From the NCBI RefSeq assembly GCF_900069005.2, contig NZ_LN831279.1, positions 1,683,453-1,747,452 on the forward strand: 64,000 bases of DNA. Reading direction: 5' to 3'. The notes beneath the pieces are model-generated. The model had not been told where the DNA came from, did not search any database, and worked only from the letters and a program-made list of their open reading frames with translations. This stretch comes from Paenibacillus sp. GM2 (lineage in GTDB: Bacteria; Bacillota; Bacilli; Paenibacillales; Paenibacillaceae). The translations under genes and the position numbers were made by a program. Below, piece by piece: positions 17,522 through 25,683 of the stretch (its first letter is position 1; each line of letters begins with the position of its first letter).

Positions 17522-17728
17522 GGTATGTGCTTATCTCGATTTCAACATTACGGTGATTGGCAGTTGTGAAATGCTTCGGAAATGGCGTCAAGATGACCGG
17601 GGAAAGAGTCATTTCTCTACTGTCTATCGTAATGGATGAGTAACTATGTGCCCCGGAAAGCTGCAGCGCAGGGATATCCTTTACGCATCTCTTGATCTGT
17701 CGGGAGAAGACGAAAGGGAGAACATCAT

Positions 17729-18835
17729 TTGGAAAATCATCAATTAGAAGCATTTGGATGGACTGCGGAATGGCAGCCTAAATGGCAGCATATTGCCGAG
17801 CAATACAGTGTAAAAGGCCAAATGGAGCCGGCGAGAATTGTAGCCGATCATGGCCAGAAGTATGAGATTCGAAGTGAGCGGGGGACGAGTTGGGCGACTT
17901 TATCCGGCAAAGCTCGCCTCAAAGCCACGGAGCTGAGAAGCTATCCGGGTGTCGGAGACTGGGTTGCGGTGAAGATAATGAATGAAGGCGATGATGCGAT
18001 TATCCATGAGATCGTGGATCGTAAGAGCCTGATTGTCAGGCAAGCGGCGGGGTTTGAGACGAAGGAGCAGATTATCGCTGCTAATGTAGACACCCTGTTT
18101 ATCGTCTGTGCGCTTAACCACGACTTTAATGTCCGCCGCCTGGAACGTTATTTAATCATGGCCTGGAACAGCGGGGTTAATCCGGTGATCGTGCTGAGCA
18201 AGTGCGATCTCTGTGTGGATATTCCTTCCTACATCGCCGAGACAGAACTGATTGCTCCCGGAGTGCCTATAATTAGCGTATCGGCTCATCTTGGCATCGG
18301 CAGGGAGCAGCTTGAGACTTACGTCTACCCGGGTACAACGATAGCTCTGGCCGGGTCATCCGGAAGCGGCAAATCCACGATCATCAACTGGTTAACCGGA
18401 GCTGAGCTGCAGCTTACGCAGGACGTTCGCGAAGACGATAGCCGCGGACGCCATACGACGACGCATCGCGAGCTGTTCCTGCTGCCGCAGGGCGGTGTGC
18501 TTATCGATACGCCAGGAATGCGGGAGCTATCGATCTGGGAGGATGATGGCGGCCTGGAGCGTACCTTCGAGGATATCGAGCGACTGAAGGAACAGTGCCA
18601 GTTCAGCGATTGCCAGCATAAGCACGAGAAGGGCTGTGCGGTACTGCAGGCGATAGACGAAGGCCAGCTTGACCGGAAGAGACTTGAGAACTACCATAAG
18701 ATGCAGCGTGAGATTCGATTTCAGATGAGAAAAGAAAGGATCGCCGCGAAGAGAAACGCCGGACGTTCAAGCACAAGCTCTTCTAAATCGGGGAAAAGAA
18801 GCCGCCAGGAATGGCGTAAAGAGATCGAGGACTAA
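17729..18835 (+). CDS. rsgA: Ribosome small-subunit GTPase RsgA
   Basis: 368 residues from a TTG start with AAAGGGAG upstream. An OB-fold precedes a circularly permuted GTPase: NKxD-type motif SKCD near 155, Walker A GSSGSGKST near 208, and DTPG at Asp260. The C-terminal zinc knuckle has the RsgA pattern C-x4-C-x-H-x5-C (CQFSDCQHKHEKGC). A basic tail rich in Ser/Lys/Arg closes the protein. It checks 30S subunit maturation in the cytoplasm. It is longer than Bacillus YloQ (about 300) mainly at both ends. It is not next to the prkC-rpe cluster, which suggests a second RsgA copy; that is inference. Confidence 0.93.
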   Translation: MENHQLEAFGWTAEWQPKWQHIAEQYSVKGQMEPARIVADHGQKYEIRSERGTSWATLSGKARLKATELRSYPGVGDWVAVKIMNEGDDAIIHEIVDRKSLIVRQAAGFETKEQIIAANVDTLFIVCALNHDFNVRRLERYLIMAWNSGVNPVIVLSKCDLCVDIPSYIAETELIAPGVPIISVSAHLGIGREQLETYVYPGTTIALAGSSGSGKSTIINWLTGAELQLTQDVREDDSRGRHTTTHRELFLLPQGGVLIDTPGMRELSIWEDDGGLERTFEDIERLKEQCQFSDCQHKHEKGCAVLQAIDEGQLDRKRLENYHKMQREIRFQMRKERIAAKRNAGRSSTSSSKSGKRSRQEWRKEIED

Positions 18836-18855
18836 CTCCTCGATTTCTTGTTTTT
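18824..18855 (+). terminator. Intrinsic terminator of rsgA
   Basis: ATCGAGGA (18824-18831) pairs with TCCTCGAT (18837-18844), followed by TTCTTGTTTTT. The stem overlaps the rsgA stop codon. Confidence 0.7.
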
Positions 18856-18908
18856 AGAGGGAGATATATGGGCAGGTTAGACCTACTCCTTCATATTTCT
18901 GCACAAAA

Positions 18909-18938
18909 TTGACGGAAGAGCTGCAGGTTTCCTATAAT
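18909..18938 (+). promoter_or_regulatory. Putative sigma-A promoter of tyrosine phosphatase gene
   Basis: TTGACG (18909-18914) and TATAAT (18933-18938) with an 18-base spacer, about 85 bases before the TTG start of the phosphatase gene. Confidence 0.6.
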
Positions 18939-19023
18939 TTGTAGTAGGAAGCTGCGGATTTGCCTGGGGACTTGCTGATAGGAATCCGACATGACCTGGA
19001 TCATTTGAAAGGCGGTTATTCTA

Positions 19024-19761
19024 TTGAGAACGGCACCGAACGGCTTGGAGCGTCTGCTGAAATTGGACGGAGCTTATAATGTGCGTGATATTGGCGGATA
19101 TGAGACAATGGCCGGTGAAATGGTACAGCGAGGACGTTTGTTCCGTGCAGATGGTCTGCACCAGCTCTCGCTGCGCGATCAGGAATTGATTCTCAAGCTG
19201 GGAGTAAGGACGATAATTGATCTGCGCTTCAGTGACGAGACGGCAGCGAAGAAGGATGTTTTTGCAGATCATCAAGGGGTCAATTATTATAACATCTCGT
19301 TGGTAAATCCAGCGACTACGAAGTTAAGAGATATTCGCAACCTGGGGGATATGTATAAAATACTGCTTGATACCTCCGGGCTGTTGATCGCAGAAGTATT
19401 CAGCCGCATTGCGGAGACGGAGGACGGGCTGCTGTTCCACTGCTCTGCTGGCAAGGACCGGACAGGAGTTATCGCTGCACTTCTGCTGGATCTGGCAGGG
19501 GTTTCTCGGGAGACCATTGTTAGCGATTATGCCGAGACGGAGACAAACCTGGCCCCCATTATCGATGAGATGGTGAAGGATCACCCGGCGGAAATGTCGC
19601 TGGAGGAGTACCGTGCCTTTATGGGCAGTGCACCCGAAAATATGGAGATTATGCTCGATCACCTCTATTCGGTTTATGGCGGTGCAGAGCAATATCTGAC
19701 CACGAATGGTCTTTGTGCGGATGAGATCGAGACGATAAGACATAAGCTGTTGCAGGCCTAG
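19024..19761 (+). CDS. Tyrosine/serine protein phosphatase (Y_phosphatase3 family)
   Basis: 245 residues from a TTG start behind AAAGGCGG. The active-site loop HCSAGKDRTG carries nucleophile Cys140 and Arg146, the C-x5-R pattern of dual-specificity phosphatases of the IphP/PtpB-like group. The N-terminal NVRDIGGY motif is also typical. No signal peptide is present, so it acts in the cytoplasm unless secreted by another route. It stands alone behind its own promoter. Substrates (phosphotyrosine proteins or phosphoinositides) cannot be told from sequence. Confidence 0.9.
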   Translation: MRTAPNGLERLLKLDGAYNVRDIGGYETMAGEMVQRGRLFRADGLHQLSLRDQELILKLGVRTIIDLRFSDETAAKKDVFADHQGVNYYNISLVNPATTKLRDIRNLGDMYKILLDTSGLLIAEVFSRIAETEDGLLFHCSAGKDRTGVIAALLLDLAGVSRETIVSDYAETETNLAPIIDEMVKDHPAEMSLEEYRAFMGSAPENMEIMLDHLYSVYGGAEQYLTTNGLCADEIETIRHKLLQA

Positions 19762-19914
19762 GCAATGGAATGAACGATAAAATAAAAAAACAAACTTACC
19801 TTGATCTGAGCGGACGCTTCCTGCAAAAATGCGGTTTTATGGTTGATTAATATCTGGAATCAGGAAATGGATGCGTATTGCAGAATATTAAAAAGAATAG
19901 GCCCTTTCTATGTT

Positions 19915-19941
19915 AAAACCTGCATATTTGCAGGTTTTTTT
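19915..19941. terminator. Terminator downstream of MmyB-type regulator gene
   Basis: AAAACCTGCA (19915-19924) and TGCAGGTTTT (19929-19938) form a perfect 10-bp stem with a four-base loop, flanked by A- and T-runs. It can serve the minus-strand regulator gene and readthrough from the phosphatase gene. Confidence 0.8.
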
Positions 19942-19942
19942 C

Positions 19943-20806
19943 TTAGCTGTTTGGGCCAACTGCCTGCTGCCTCTCCAGCAGTCTTCTCAGCTTATTTTCT
20001 GTATTTGATTCAGCGGCAGGGGTGTAAATGCTGCAGCGCAAATCGGCGTCCCCCTGTACCTGGAAGGAGGTGAGATGGAATAACATCTTGCCGGCTTTGG
20101 CGTGTCTGAATTCAAGCAGCACCTCCGGCGCCGTACTTACCTTGCTCTGCTGCCACAAGGCGTTGAACTCCGGCGCGGCCCGGTTCATTTCCGCAATAAA
20201 CTGCTCGTACCATTCATCTTCTACATACTGGCCATAATAAGCGCGGAAGATCGCCAGAAAGCCGCTGACGAAGTCTTCCCAATTGACGGCGAGCCGCCGT
20301 AATTCCTTTCTCGTAAACAGGAGGGAGATCATATTTCTCTGTTCAAAGGGAATGCTGTCGAAATTGATGAATACCTGTGAAGCCGCTGCATTCCAGGCCA
20401 CGATATTATAATGGCGATCCGTGATAATCGCCGGACAGTAGCGCAGCTCCTGAATAATCTTGATCAGAGCGGGGCTGATCTCTGCAAGCTCGCCTTTGGA
20501 GCGGGCGGCAGGAGAGACAGGACCCATGGCCAGGGAAAACAGGTATTTCCGTTCGTCAACGGTTAGCTGCAGCGCTGTAGCAACACAATCCAGTACAGAG
20601 GCGGATACCTGAATATCTCTGCCTTGCTCCAGCCAGGTGTACCAGGTCGGACTTACTCCGGCCAGCTGCGCCACTTCCTCTCTCCGCAATCCAGGCGTAC
20701 GCCGTCGCGAACCGTGCGCAAACCCGACGGATTCGGGCGAAATCTTGGCCCGGCCAGCCTTGAGAAATTCCGATAAGGCCTGGAGCCTTCCTTGATCTTT
20801 CATCAA
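19943..20806 (-). CDS. Helix-turn-helix regulator, MmyB-like
   Basis: 287 residues. An XRE-type helix-turn-helix lies at about residues 30-80, with the family landmark RRRTPGLRREEVAQLAGVS. The rest matches the MmyB-like ligand-binding domain that in related proteins binds a fatty acid or similar hydrophobic ligand. The start may be either of two adjacent ATGs (20806 or 20803), both behind GGAAGGGGG. It faces an orphan FabF gene across 150 bases containing its promoter and a palindrome. A lipid-responsive role is therefore attractive but inferred. Confidence 0.88.
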   Translation of the reverse strand: MMKDQGRLQALSEFLKAGRAKISPESVGFAHGSRRRTPGLRREEVAQLAGVSPTWYTWLEQGRDIQVSASVLDCVATALQLTVDERKYLFSLAMGPVSPAARSKGELAEISPALIKIIQELRYCPAIITDRHYNIVAWNAAASQVFINFDSIPFEQRNMISLLFTRKELRRLAVNWEDFVSGFLAIFRAYYGQYVEDEWYEQFIAEMNRAAPEFNALWQQSKVSTAPEVLLEFRHAKAGKMLFHLTSFQVQGDADLRCSIYTPAAESNTENKLRRLLERQQAVGPNS

Positions 20807-20836
20807 TCATTCCCCCTTCCAGAAGTCGAACTCGTT

Positions 20837-20877
20837 AGACTAGTAGTCTTTATACTATGATAACACACAACTTGTAA
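20837..20877 (-). promoter_or_regulatory. Promoter and palindromic operator of MmyB-type regulator
   Basis: On the minus strand TTACAA (20877-20872) and TATAAA (20854-20849) are 17 bases apart. The perfect repeat AGACTA-G-TAGTCT (20837-20849) begins at the -10 box and covers the expected start site. The same site lies about 110 bases upstream of fabF, so it could control both genes. Confidence 0.55.
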
Positions 20878-20956
20878 TAGCATAATAAAAGTGACAAGAT
20901 GGATGGTGAGCAAGGTTCTTAACTGAGCTGGATGAGACAGAAAGGAAGTTTGAACG

Positions 20957-22192
20957 ATGGAACGAGTAGTGATTACAGGAATGGGCGTTATATCGCCTGT
21001 CGGACATGAAGTGGACAGCTTCTGGAACAGTCTTGTACATGGTAAATCAGGAATATCATCGATTGATACATTTGATACTTCAGCACATAAAGCAAAAATT
21101 GCCGGGCTTGTAAAAGATTTCGACGCCGAAGCGGAGCTTGGACGCAAGGAAGCGCGCCGTATGGACCGCTTCTGTCAACTCGCTATGGTTGCTGCCGAAC
21201 AAGCCGTTAAGGATGCGGAGCTGAATCTGGAGGAGATCGATCAGCAGCGCCTGGGGGTCTACGTTGGATCAGGCGTAGGCGGCATACAGACATTGATCGA
21301 TCAGCATGATCAGCTGAAGAACAGAGGAGCGCAGCGAGTCAGCCCGACACTGGTGCCGATGATGATCTCTAATATGGCGGCGGCAATGATCAGCATTAAA
21401 TATGGAGCGACCGGGCCAACCCTCTCTCCGGTAACAGCCTGCTCGATAGGCAATACCGCGATAGGCGAGGCCGCACGCCTGATTCGCGCGGGCGGCGCCG
21501 ATGTTATTATTGCCGGGGGGACGGAAGCAGCGATTACGGAAATCTCCCTGGCCAGCTTTGGCAACGCTGGGGCACTATCAAGCCGCAACGAGGCGCCGGA
21601 ACAAGCGAGCCGACCGTTCGATCGCGATCGGGACGGCTTCGTGATGGCGGAGGGTGCGGGGATCGTCGTGCTGGAATCGCTGGCTCATGCCGAGCGGAGA
21701 AATGCCAGGGTTTACGCCGAAGTGCTCGGCTATGGAGCCACTTCCGACGCCTATCATATGGTGGCGACGCATCCGGAGGGAATCGGAGCGTACCATGCGA
21801 TGGAGCTGGCGCTGAAGGATGCCGGAATGGAGCCGGGGCAGGTTGATGTAATCAGCGCCCATGCGACGAGTACGGAGATAGGGGATATCTCGGAGACGAA
21901 GGCAATTAAGAAGCTGTTTGGAGCTGCGGCGTACCATGTTCCCGTAACCGCCAATAAATCGATGACAGGCCATTTGCTTGGCGCATCAAGTGCCGTTGAA
22001 GCGATCGCTCTCGTCAAGAGCCTGCAGGAGGGCATTATCCCGCCGACGATCAACCTGAACGATCCCGATCCAATCTGTGATCTGGATTATGTCCCGCATG
22101 AGGCGAGAAAAAAGGACCTGCAAATCGGCATGTCCAATTCTTTTGGCTTCGGCGGACATAATGCAGTCATTGTGTTGAGAAAATTTAATTAA
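20957..22192 (+). CDS. Beta-ketoacyl-ACP synthase II-like (orphan FabF)
   Basis: 411 residues, standard KAS II length. The catalytic triad is Cys162 (in TACSIGNTAIG), His302 (in SAHATST) and His339 (in MTGHLLGA). The nucleophile loop reads TACSIG instead of the usual TACATG of housekeeping FabF. No ACP, FabG, FabD or FabH gene is adjacent, so this is probably a paralogue rather than the housekeeping enzyme. It condenses malonyl-ACP with an acyl-ACP in fatty-acid or polyketide-like synthesis. It faces the MmyB-type regulator, which may control it. Confidence 0.9.
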   Translation: MERVVITGMGVISPVGHEVDSFWNSLVHGKSGISSIDTFDTSAHKAKIAGLVKDFDAEAELGRKEARRMDRFCQLAMVAAEQAVKDAELNLEEIDQQRLGVYVGSGVGGIQTLIDQHDQLKNRGAQRVSPTLVPMMISNMAAAMISIKYGATGPTLSPVTACSIGNTAIGEAARLIRAGGADVIIAGGTEAAITEISLASFGNAGALSSRNEAPEQASRPFDRDRDGFVMAEGAGIVVLESLAHAERRNARVYAEVLGYGATSDAYHMVATHPEGIGAYHAMELALKDAGMEPGQVDVISAHATSTEIGDISETKAIKKLFGAAAYHVPVTANKSMTGHLLGASSAVEAIALVKSLQEGIIPPTINLNDPDPICDLDYVPHEARKKDLQIGMSNSFGFGGHNAVIVLRKFN

Positions 22193-22204
22193 TGCAAAGA
22201 AGAA

Positions 22205-22250
22205 GAGAGACCGTGAACAGGAAGCCGGGGAGGCTTGCGGTCTCTCTTAT
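22205..22250. terminator. Bidirectional terminator between fabF and CDF gene
   Basis: GAGAGACCG (22205-22213) pairs with CGGTCTCTC (22238-22246), with an inner AAGCC/GGCTT stem, followed by TTATTTAATTTT. It overlaps the end of the converging transporter gene. Confidence 0.8.
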
Positions 22251-23143
22251 TTAATTTTGGGAGCGATATGGATGCCGGCATGCTTCTGCTCATGCTCAGG
22301 CTCCACATGTATTAGGATCTGAGCGCGCTCAAAAATGCGTTTAATTGCGGTCTCAATGTTATCGCAAAGCCGATGCGCGGTTTCTATGTCCATTTTGGAT
22401 GGAAGCACGAGATGAAAGTCGATATATTCCTCCGGGCCGGAGCGGCGGGTACGGAAATCATGGATTTCAATGTATTGGGTTTCGTATAGAGCAATGGCCT
22501 GCAAAATCTGCTCTTCCTCCGACTCCGTTAGTTGAGCATCGATCAATGGAGGGAAGGATTCTTTCATAAGCTTGTAGGCTTCCCACATAATATAGCAGGC
22601 AAGCACGATTCCGATCAGGGGATCAAGAATGGTCCAGCCCGTGAGCGCGGCCAGAAACAAGCTGATTCCCACGCCAAGCGAAGTATATACATCGGTCAGG
22701 AGATGCAGTGCGTTCGATTTCATCGCTACGGAATGTGTCTCGGCTGCGGCACGCTTAACCTTCATCGAAACCACGAAGTTAATCGCTGCACCGATGAACA
22801 TGACGATAATTCCGAGATGCGGAAGCTCGACCGGGGAAGGATGAGCCAGCTTCTGCACACATTCATAAATAATCCATAAGCCGGCCACGAAGATGAGCAG
22901 CGTCTCGATGGTCCCCGATATGTTTTCTACTTTTCCATGCCCGTACGGATGACCGCGGTCTGCGGCCCGGCTTGAGATACGAACGGATATAAAAGCGATC
23001 AACGAGGCTACCAAGTCCAGAGCAGAATGAATCGCTTCCGAGATCACGGCAACGGAGCCGGTCAGGAAGCCAACAATAAGCTTTAATATAACGATAAAAG
23101 TGTTGCTGAACACAGACAGACTGGCTGTTCTGGAACCGTTCAT
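22247..23143 (-). CDS. Cation diffusion facilitator family transporter
   Basis: 298 residues from the ATG at 23143; a GTG three codons earlier is too close to the AAGG ribosome site. Six membrane segments include the two metal-binding HxxxD pairs of the family (HSALD near 39-43 and HLLTD near 150). RGHPYGHGKVE between segments 2 and 3 is a family hallmark. The cytoplasmic C-terminal domain has the usual metal-chaperone-like fold with several His residues at the very end. It exports Zn, Mn or Fe by proton exchange; the metal is undetermined. Confidence 0.92.
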   Translation of the reverse strand: MNGSRTASLSVFSNTFIVILKLIVGFLTGSVAVISEAIHSALDLVASLIAFISVRISSRAADRGHPYGHGKVENISGTIETLLIFVAGLWIIYECVQKLAHPSPVELPHLGIIVMFIGAAINFVVSMKVKRAAAETHSVAMKSNALHLLTDVYTSLGVGISLFLAALTGWTILDPLIGIVLACYIMWEAYKLMKESFPPLIDAQLTESEEEQILQAIALYETQYIEIHDFRTRRSGPEEYIDFHLVLPSKMDIETAHRLCDNIETAIKRIFERAQILIHVEPEHEQKHAGIHIAPKIK

Positions 23144-23320
23144 ATCGATCACAACCTTAGAGTTCTTTCTTTATATTGTACTACCTCAACCTATTACTCG
23201 TGTAGTCTCCGTCGAAATTCGCTGCCTTATTCAAGCCTCGCATTCTTATTCCATAGCGCAAATCGGAAATCAGGCACATATCTTGTATAGAGACCTATAA
23301 CTATATATACTTATAGAGAT

Positions 23321-23476
23321 TGTTCAAAAAAGTTCGCTTTTGATAAGAAAACCGACCGAAGTTATGTTTCCTACGGAAACAACTTAGGGGCTTACGAAGG
23401 TTTTATCTGGGCTCCGTTTCTACCGTCCCTTGCTTTATCCAACCTTCCCGGTGCTTATAACCGGTCTTTTTGAACA
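23321..23476. repeat. MITE-like structured element, 156 bp
   Basis: The ends are a perfect inverted repeat TGTTCAAAAA / TTTTTGAACA. Inside, GTTTCC-TAC-GGAAAC forms a tight hairpin, flanked by AAGTT/AACTT, and CGAAGGTT pairs with AACCTTCCCGG further on. The whole element can fold as one long imperfect hairpin and has no ORF. Size, terminal repeats and lack of coding capacity fit a miniature inverted-repeat element or a family of intergenic palindromes. Copy number elsewhere cannot be checked from this window. Confidence 0.5.
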
Positions 23477-23490
23477 CTTACTTACAGAGC

Positions 23491-23511
23491 CCGCTTCATT
23501 AGCGGTTTTTC
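23491..23511 (+). terminator. Terminator-like hairpin upstream of murB-like gene
   Basis: CCGCT (23491-23495) pairs with AGCGG (23501-23505), followed by TTTTT. It stands 51 bases before the start codon, so it either ends transcription from the repeat element or attenuates the MurB-like gene. Confidence 0.5.
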
Positions 23512-23561
23512 TTTGAATGGCCTCGCTAGAGGTTTTCTTATTGTTGAAAGGAGACTTACCC

Positions 23562-24590
23562 ATGTTTTGGGATCACAGACTAACCCAGATATGCAAAGAG
23601 AATGAAAATTTATCGAAATATTCAACTTATGAAATCGGAGGGATGGCCCGGTTTGTCGCCAAGCCCAGACGTACTGAGGATATTGTACTCTTGTTAGAGC
23701 AAGCTCAATCCAGTGGAATGCAAACAGTTATGTTCGGGATGGGATCGAACCTGCTGCTGCCCGATCATCCCGATCCTGAGACGATCTATATATCGATGCG
23801 TGACCATATCGAAGTTATGCCCAGAGGAGATTTCCTATATGTGTCGGCAGGAACTCCGCTATCGATGCTATCGCTATTCGGCGATCTGAGCGGCTTCACA
23901 GATTATCACTTCACCTTCCTGCTGCCGGGTACGCTGGGCGGTGGAGTCTACATGAATGCCAAATATTTTGACAATGTGATGTGCGATTATTTAGATACGG
24001 TATACTATATCGATCTGGAGGCCCCGGGGAGAGGTATCCAAAGCATCCGGACGGATGATTGTCAATTTGCTTACAAGCAATCCATTTTCCAACATCAGCC
24101 TTGGTTCATCACCGGAGCTGATTTAAAGCTGAAAACAGCAGGAGCCGCCTTTGATTTTGAACGGATCAACGATTATTTGAACCGTCCCCTGGTTAAGGAG
24201 AGCATCGATAATTCCAGCTTGGCAAGCTTCTATCGTTTTTATCGCAGTTATTTGTCTTCATTAGAGCAGGGGAATCAGCCGGTTCCTGAGGCGATGATGA
24301 ATGTCGTTCTTGACCGGATCGGCAAAAATCATTTCGAATACCCTTCCTGCGGTTCCGTGTTCAAGAACGATTATACGATCGGTACGCCGGTAGGCAAGCT
24401 GGTGGAGAGCGTTGGGCTTAAGGGAACGGTTCGCGGCAAGGCGATGATCTCTCCGGTGCACGGCAATGTGATCCAGAACCGCGGTGGAGCAACGGCGGCA
24501 GATGTAATTGAGCTCATCAAGATCGTCCAGGAAGCTCTTCATAAAAGCTTCAATTTTGTGCCTGAACCGGAACTGGTCATCGTAAAGTAA
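23562..24590 (+). CDS. UDP-N-acetylmuramate dehydrogenase-like protein (MurB homologue)
   Basis: 342 residues from the ATG at 23562, chosen for AAAGGAG ten bases upstream; an in-frame start 45 bases earlier has no ribosome site. The FAD-binding N-terminal domain (about 1-180) and MurB C-terminal domain (about 230-340) are recognisable. PSCGSVFKND carries the serine region, and HGNVIQNRGGATAADV is the conserved C-terminal helix start. Departures from standard MurB: the YRxSxF motif reads YKQSIF, the glycine-rich loop reads GGGVYMNAKYF, and the protein is about 40 residues longer than Bacillus MurB. It may be a paralogue with altered substrate; the housekeeping copy is expected elsewhere. Confidence 0.8.
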   Translation: MFWDHRLTQICKENENLSKYSTYEIGGMARFVAKPRRTEDIVLLLEQAQSSGMQTVMFGMGSNLLLPDHPDPETIYISMRDHIEVMPRGDFLYVSAGTPLSMLSLFGDLSGFTDYHFTFLLPGTLGGGVYMNAKYFDNVMCDYLDTVYYIDLEAPGRGIQSIRTDDCQFAYKQSIFQHQPWFITGADLKLKTAGAAFDFERINDYLNRPLVKESIDNSSLASFYRFYRSYLSSLEQGNQPVPEAMMNVVLDRIGKNHFEYPSCGSVFKNDYTIGTPVGKLVESVGLKGTVRGKAMISPVHGNVIQNRGGATAADVIELIKIVQEALHKSFNFVPEPELVIVK

Positions 24591-24633
24591 ACTTGAAGTG
24601 TTAATGAATACAGACAAAGCTCGCATACAAACA

Positions 24634-24676
24634 CGTCTCGACCCGGATTAGAGCATCCAGGCCGAGGCGTTTTTTT
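24634..24676 (+). terminator. Intrinsic terminator after murB-like gene
   Basis: CGTCTCG (24634-24640) pairs with CGAGGCG (24663-24669), with an inner CCGG/CCAGG region, followed by seven T residues. Confidence 0.8.
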
Positions 24677-24701
24677 ATTTAAAATTTAAAGGAGGAACAG
24701 G

Positions 24702-25517
24702 ATGAGTAGAGGCCGGGTTCAGGAGCCAGTGATGAGATATGCAGCTGTCGTGCTGGATTTAGACGGAACGCTGCTAAATTCGCACAAACAGGTATCGGAC
24801 AGAAACTTAAGCGCGCTTCTTCAGTGTCATGGACTGGGGATGAGGATGATCTTCGCTACCGGACGCCCGCCAAGGGCTGTGAGGCGATTTCTCCCGGAAG
24901 AGCTGCTGGAAATAGGTTCATTTATTTACTATAACGGGGCGATGATCAGCTGCAAGCATACCGGGATTTCCCGTCACGAACCGATAAAAGCGCATCTTAC
25001 TGCCGCGATATTAGATTATTGTCTGCGTTGTAATCCCGGACTGGATATTAGTCTGGAGGTTGAGGATCAATGGTTCAGCTTGAAGGAGTATGATGAGGCG
25101 ACTTTAATGAGGGTGAAAGGTCATCCGATCGTAACGCCGCTGGAGGAGCTCCGCAAGCATGCCGCAACGAAAATTTTATTCTCCGGAGATATGGACATCC
25201 CCCCGCTTCAGACCAGGTTCGGATCAGAAATAAATATACTGGTCACGGATCAAGGGCAGCTTGTTCAAATTTCATCAAGCAGAGCGTCGAAGGAGGCTGC
25301 ACTCCTTGTCTTGTGTCATGAAATGGGTATCACGCCAGATCAAGTCATCGTCTTCGGAGATGATATGAACGATCTCGGTTTATTTCATACCTGCGGATGG
25401 TCTGTCGCAATGAGCAATGGGGTGGAGGAGTTAAAACAGCTGTCGGACGAGATTACCGATACCCATGATCATGATGGGGTGGCAGTCGTTTTGGAACGAA
25501 TAGCATTATCGAAATAA
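24702..25517 (+). CDS. HAD hydrolase, Cof type (IIB)
   Basis: 271 residues; AAAGGAGG precedes the ATG. Motif I is DLDGTLLNS near residues 14-22 and motif IV is GDDMNDLGLF near 222-231, the pattern of Cof-like sugar or nucleotide phosphatases. The cap domain is the C2B type between motifs II and III. It is a cytoplasmic phosphatase for small phosphorylated metabolites; specificity is not predictable. It lies behind the MurB terminator and appears monocistronic. Confidence 0.9.
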   Translation: MSRGRVQEPVMRYAAVVLDLDGTLLNSHKQVSDRNLSALLQCHGLGMRMIFATGRPPRAVRRFLPEELLEIGSFIYYNGAMISCKHTGISRHEPIKAHLTAAILDYCLRCNPGLDISLEVEDQWFSLKEYDEATLMRVKGHPIVTPLEELRKHAATKILFSGDMDIPPLQTRFGSEINILVTDQGQLVQISSSRASKEAALLVLCHEMGITPDQVIVFGDDMNDLGLFHTCGWSVAMSNGVEELKQLSDEITDTHDHDGVAVVLERIALSK

Positions 25518-25683
25518 TAACGGTATGAGTTCAAATATGCTGCTGTTGAAAAGAATGTGGGGGAGAAAATCCGGTCTTGTTTGGGTTTGGAGTTTTTGAA
25601 TTTCACGATTTTTGACAAGCTCTGCAATTTCGAGTAACATCCATTTTATCGTTAATGCATCCATGGTTGGGAGGTGCAAAATC

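Larger units (their letters stand above)
17109..17728. other. 620-base region between cls and rsgA
   Basis: No long gene is supported. The first 165 bases should hold the minus-strand cls promoter. Bases 17275-17520 look like a self-contained small transcription unit (promoter, ribosome site, 23-codon ORF, hairpin, terminator), described separately. Bases 17521-17720 show nothing recognisable except the approach to rsgA. A minus-strand reading frame across 17367-17753 lacks a ribosome site and any family resemblance. Confidence 0.6.
23144..23561. other. Intergenic region between CDF gene and murB-like gene
   Basis: It holds the CDF promoter region (first about 150 bases), a 156-base structured inverted-repeat element (23321-23476) and a terminator-like hairpin (23491-23510) just ahead of the MurB-like gene. 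No ORF is supported. Confidence 0.6.

Noticed and set aside
17367-17753. 128-codon minus-strand frame between cls and rsgA
   Set aside because: Crosses the rsgA start, a terminator and a hairpin, with no ribosome site.
23321-23476. Insertion sequence remnant
   Set aside because: No transposase fragment in any frame; the structure fits a small non-coding repeat better.
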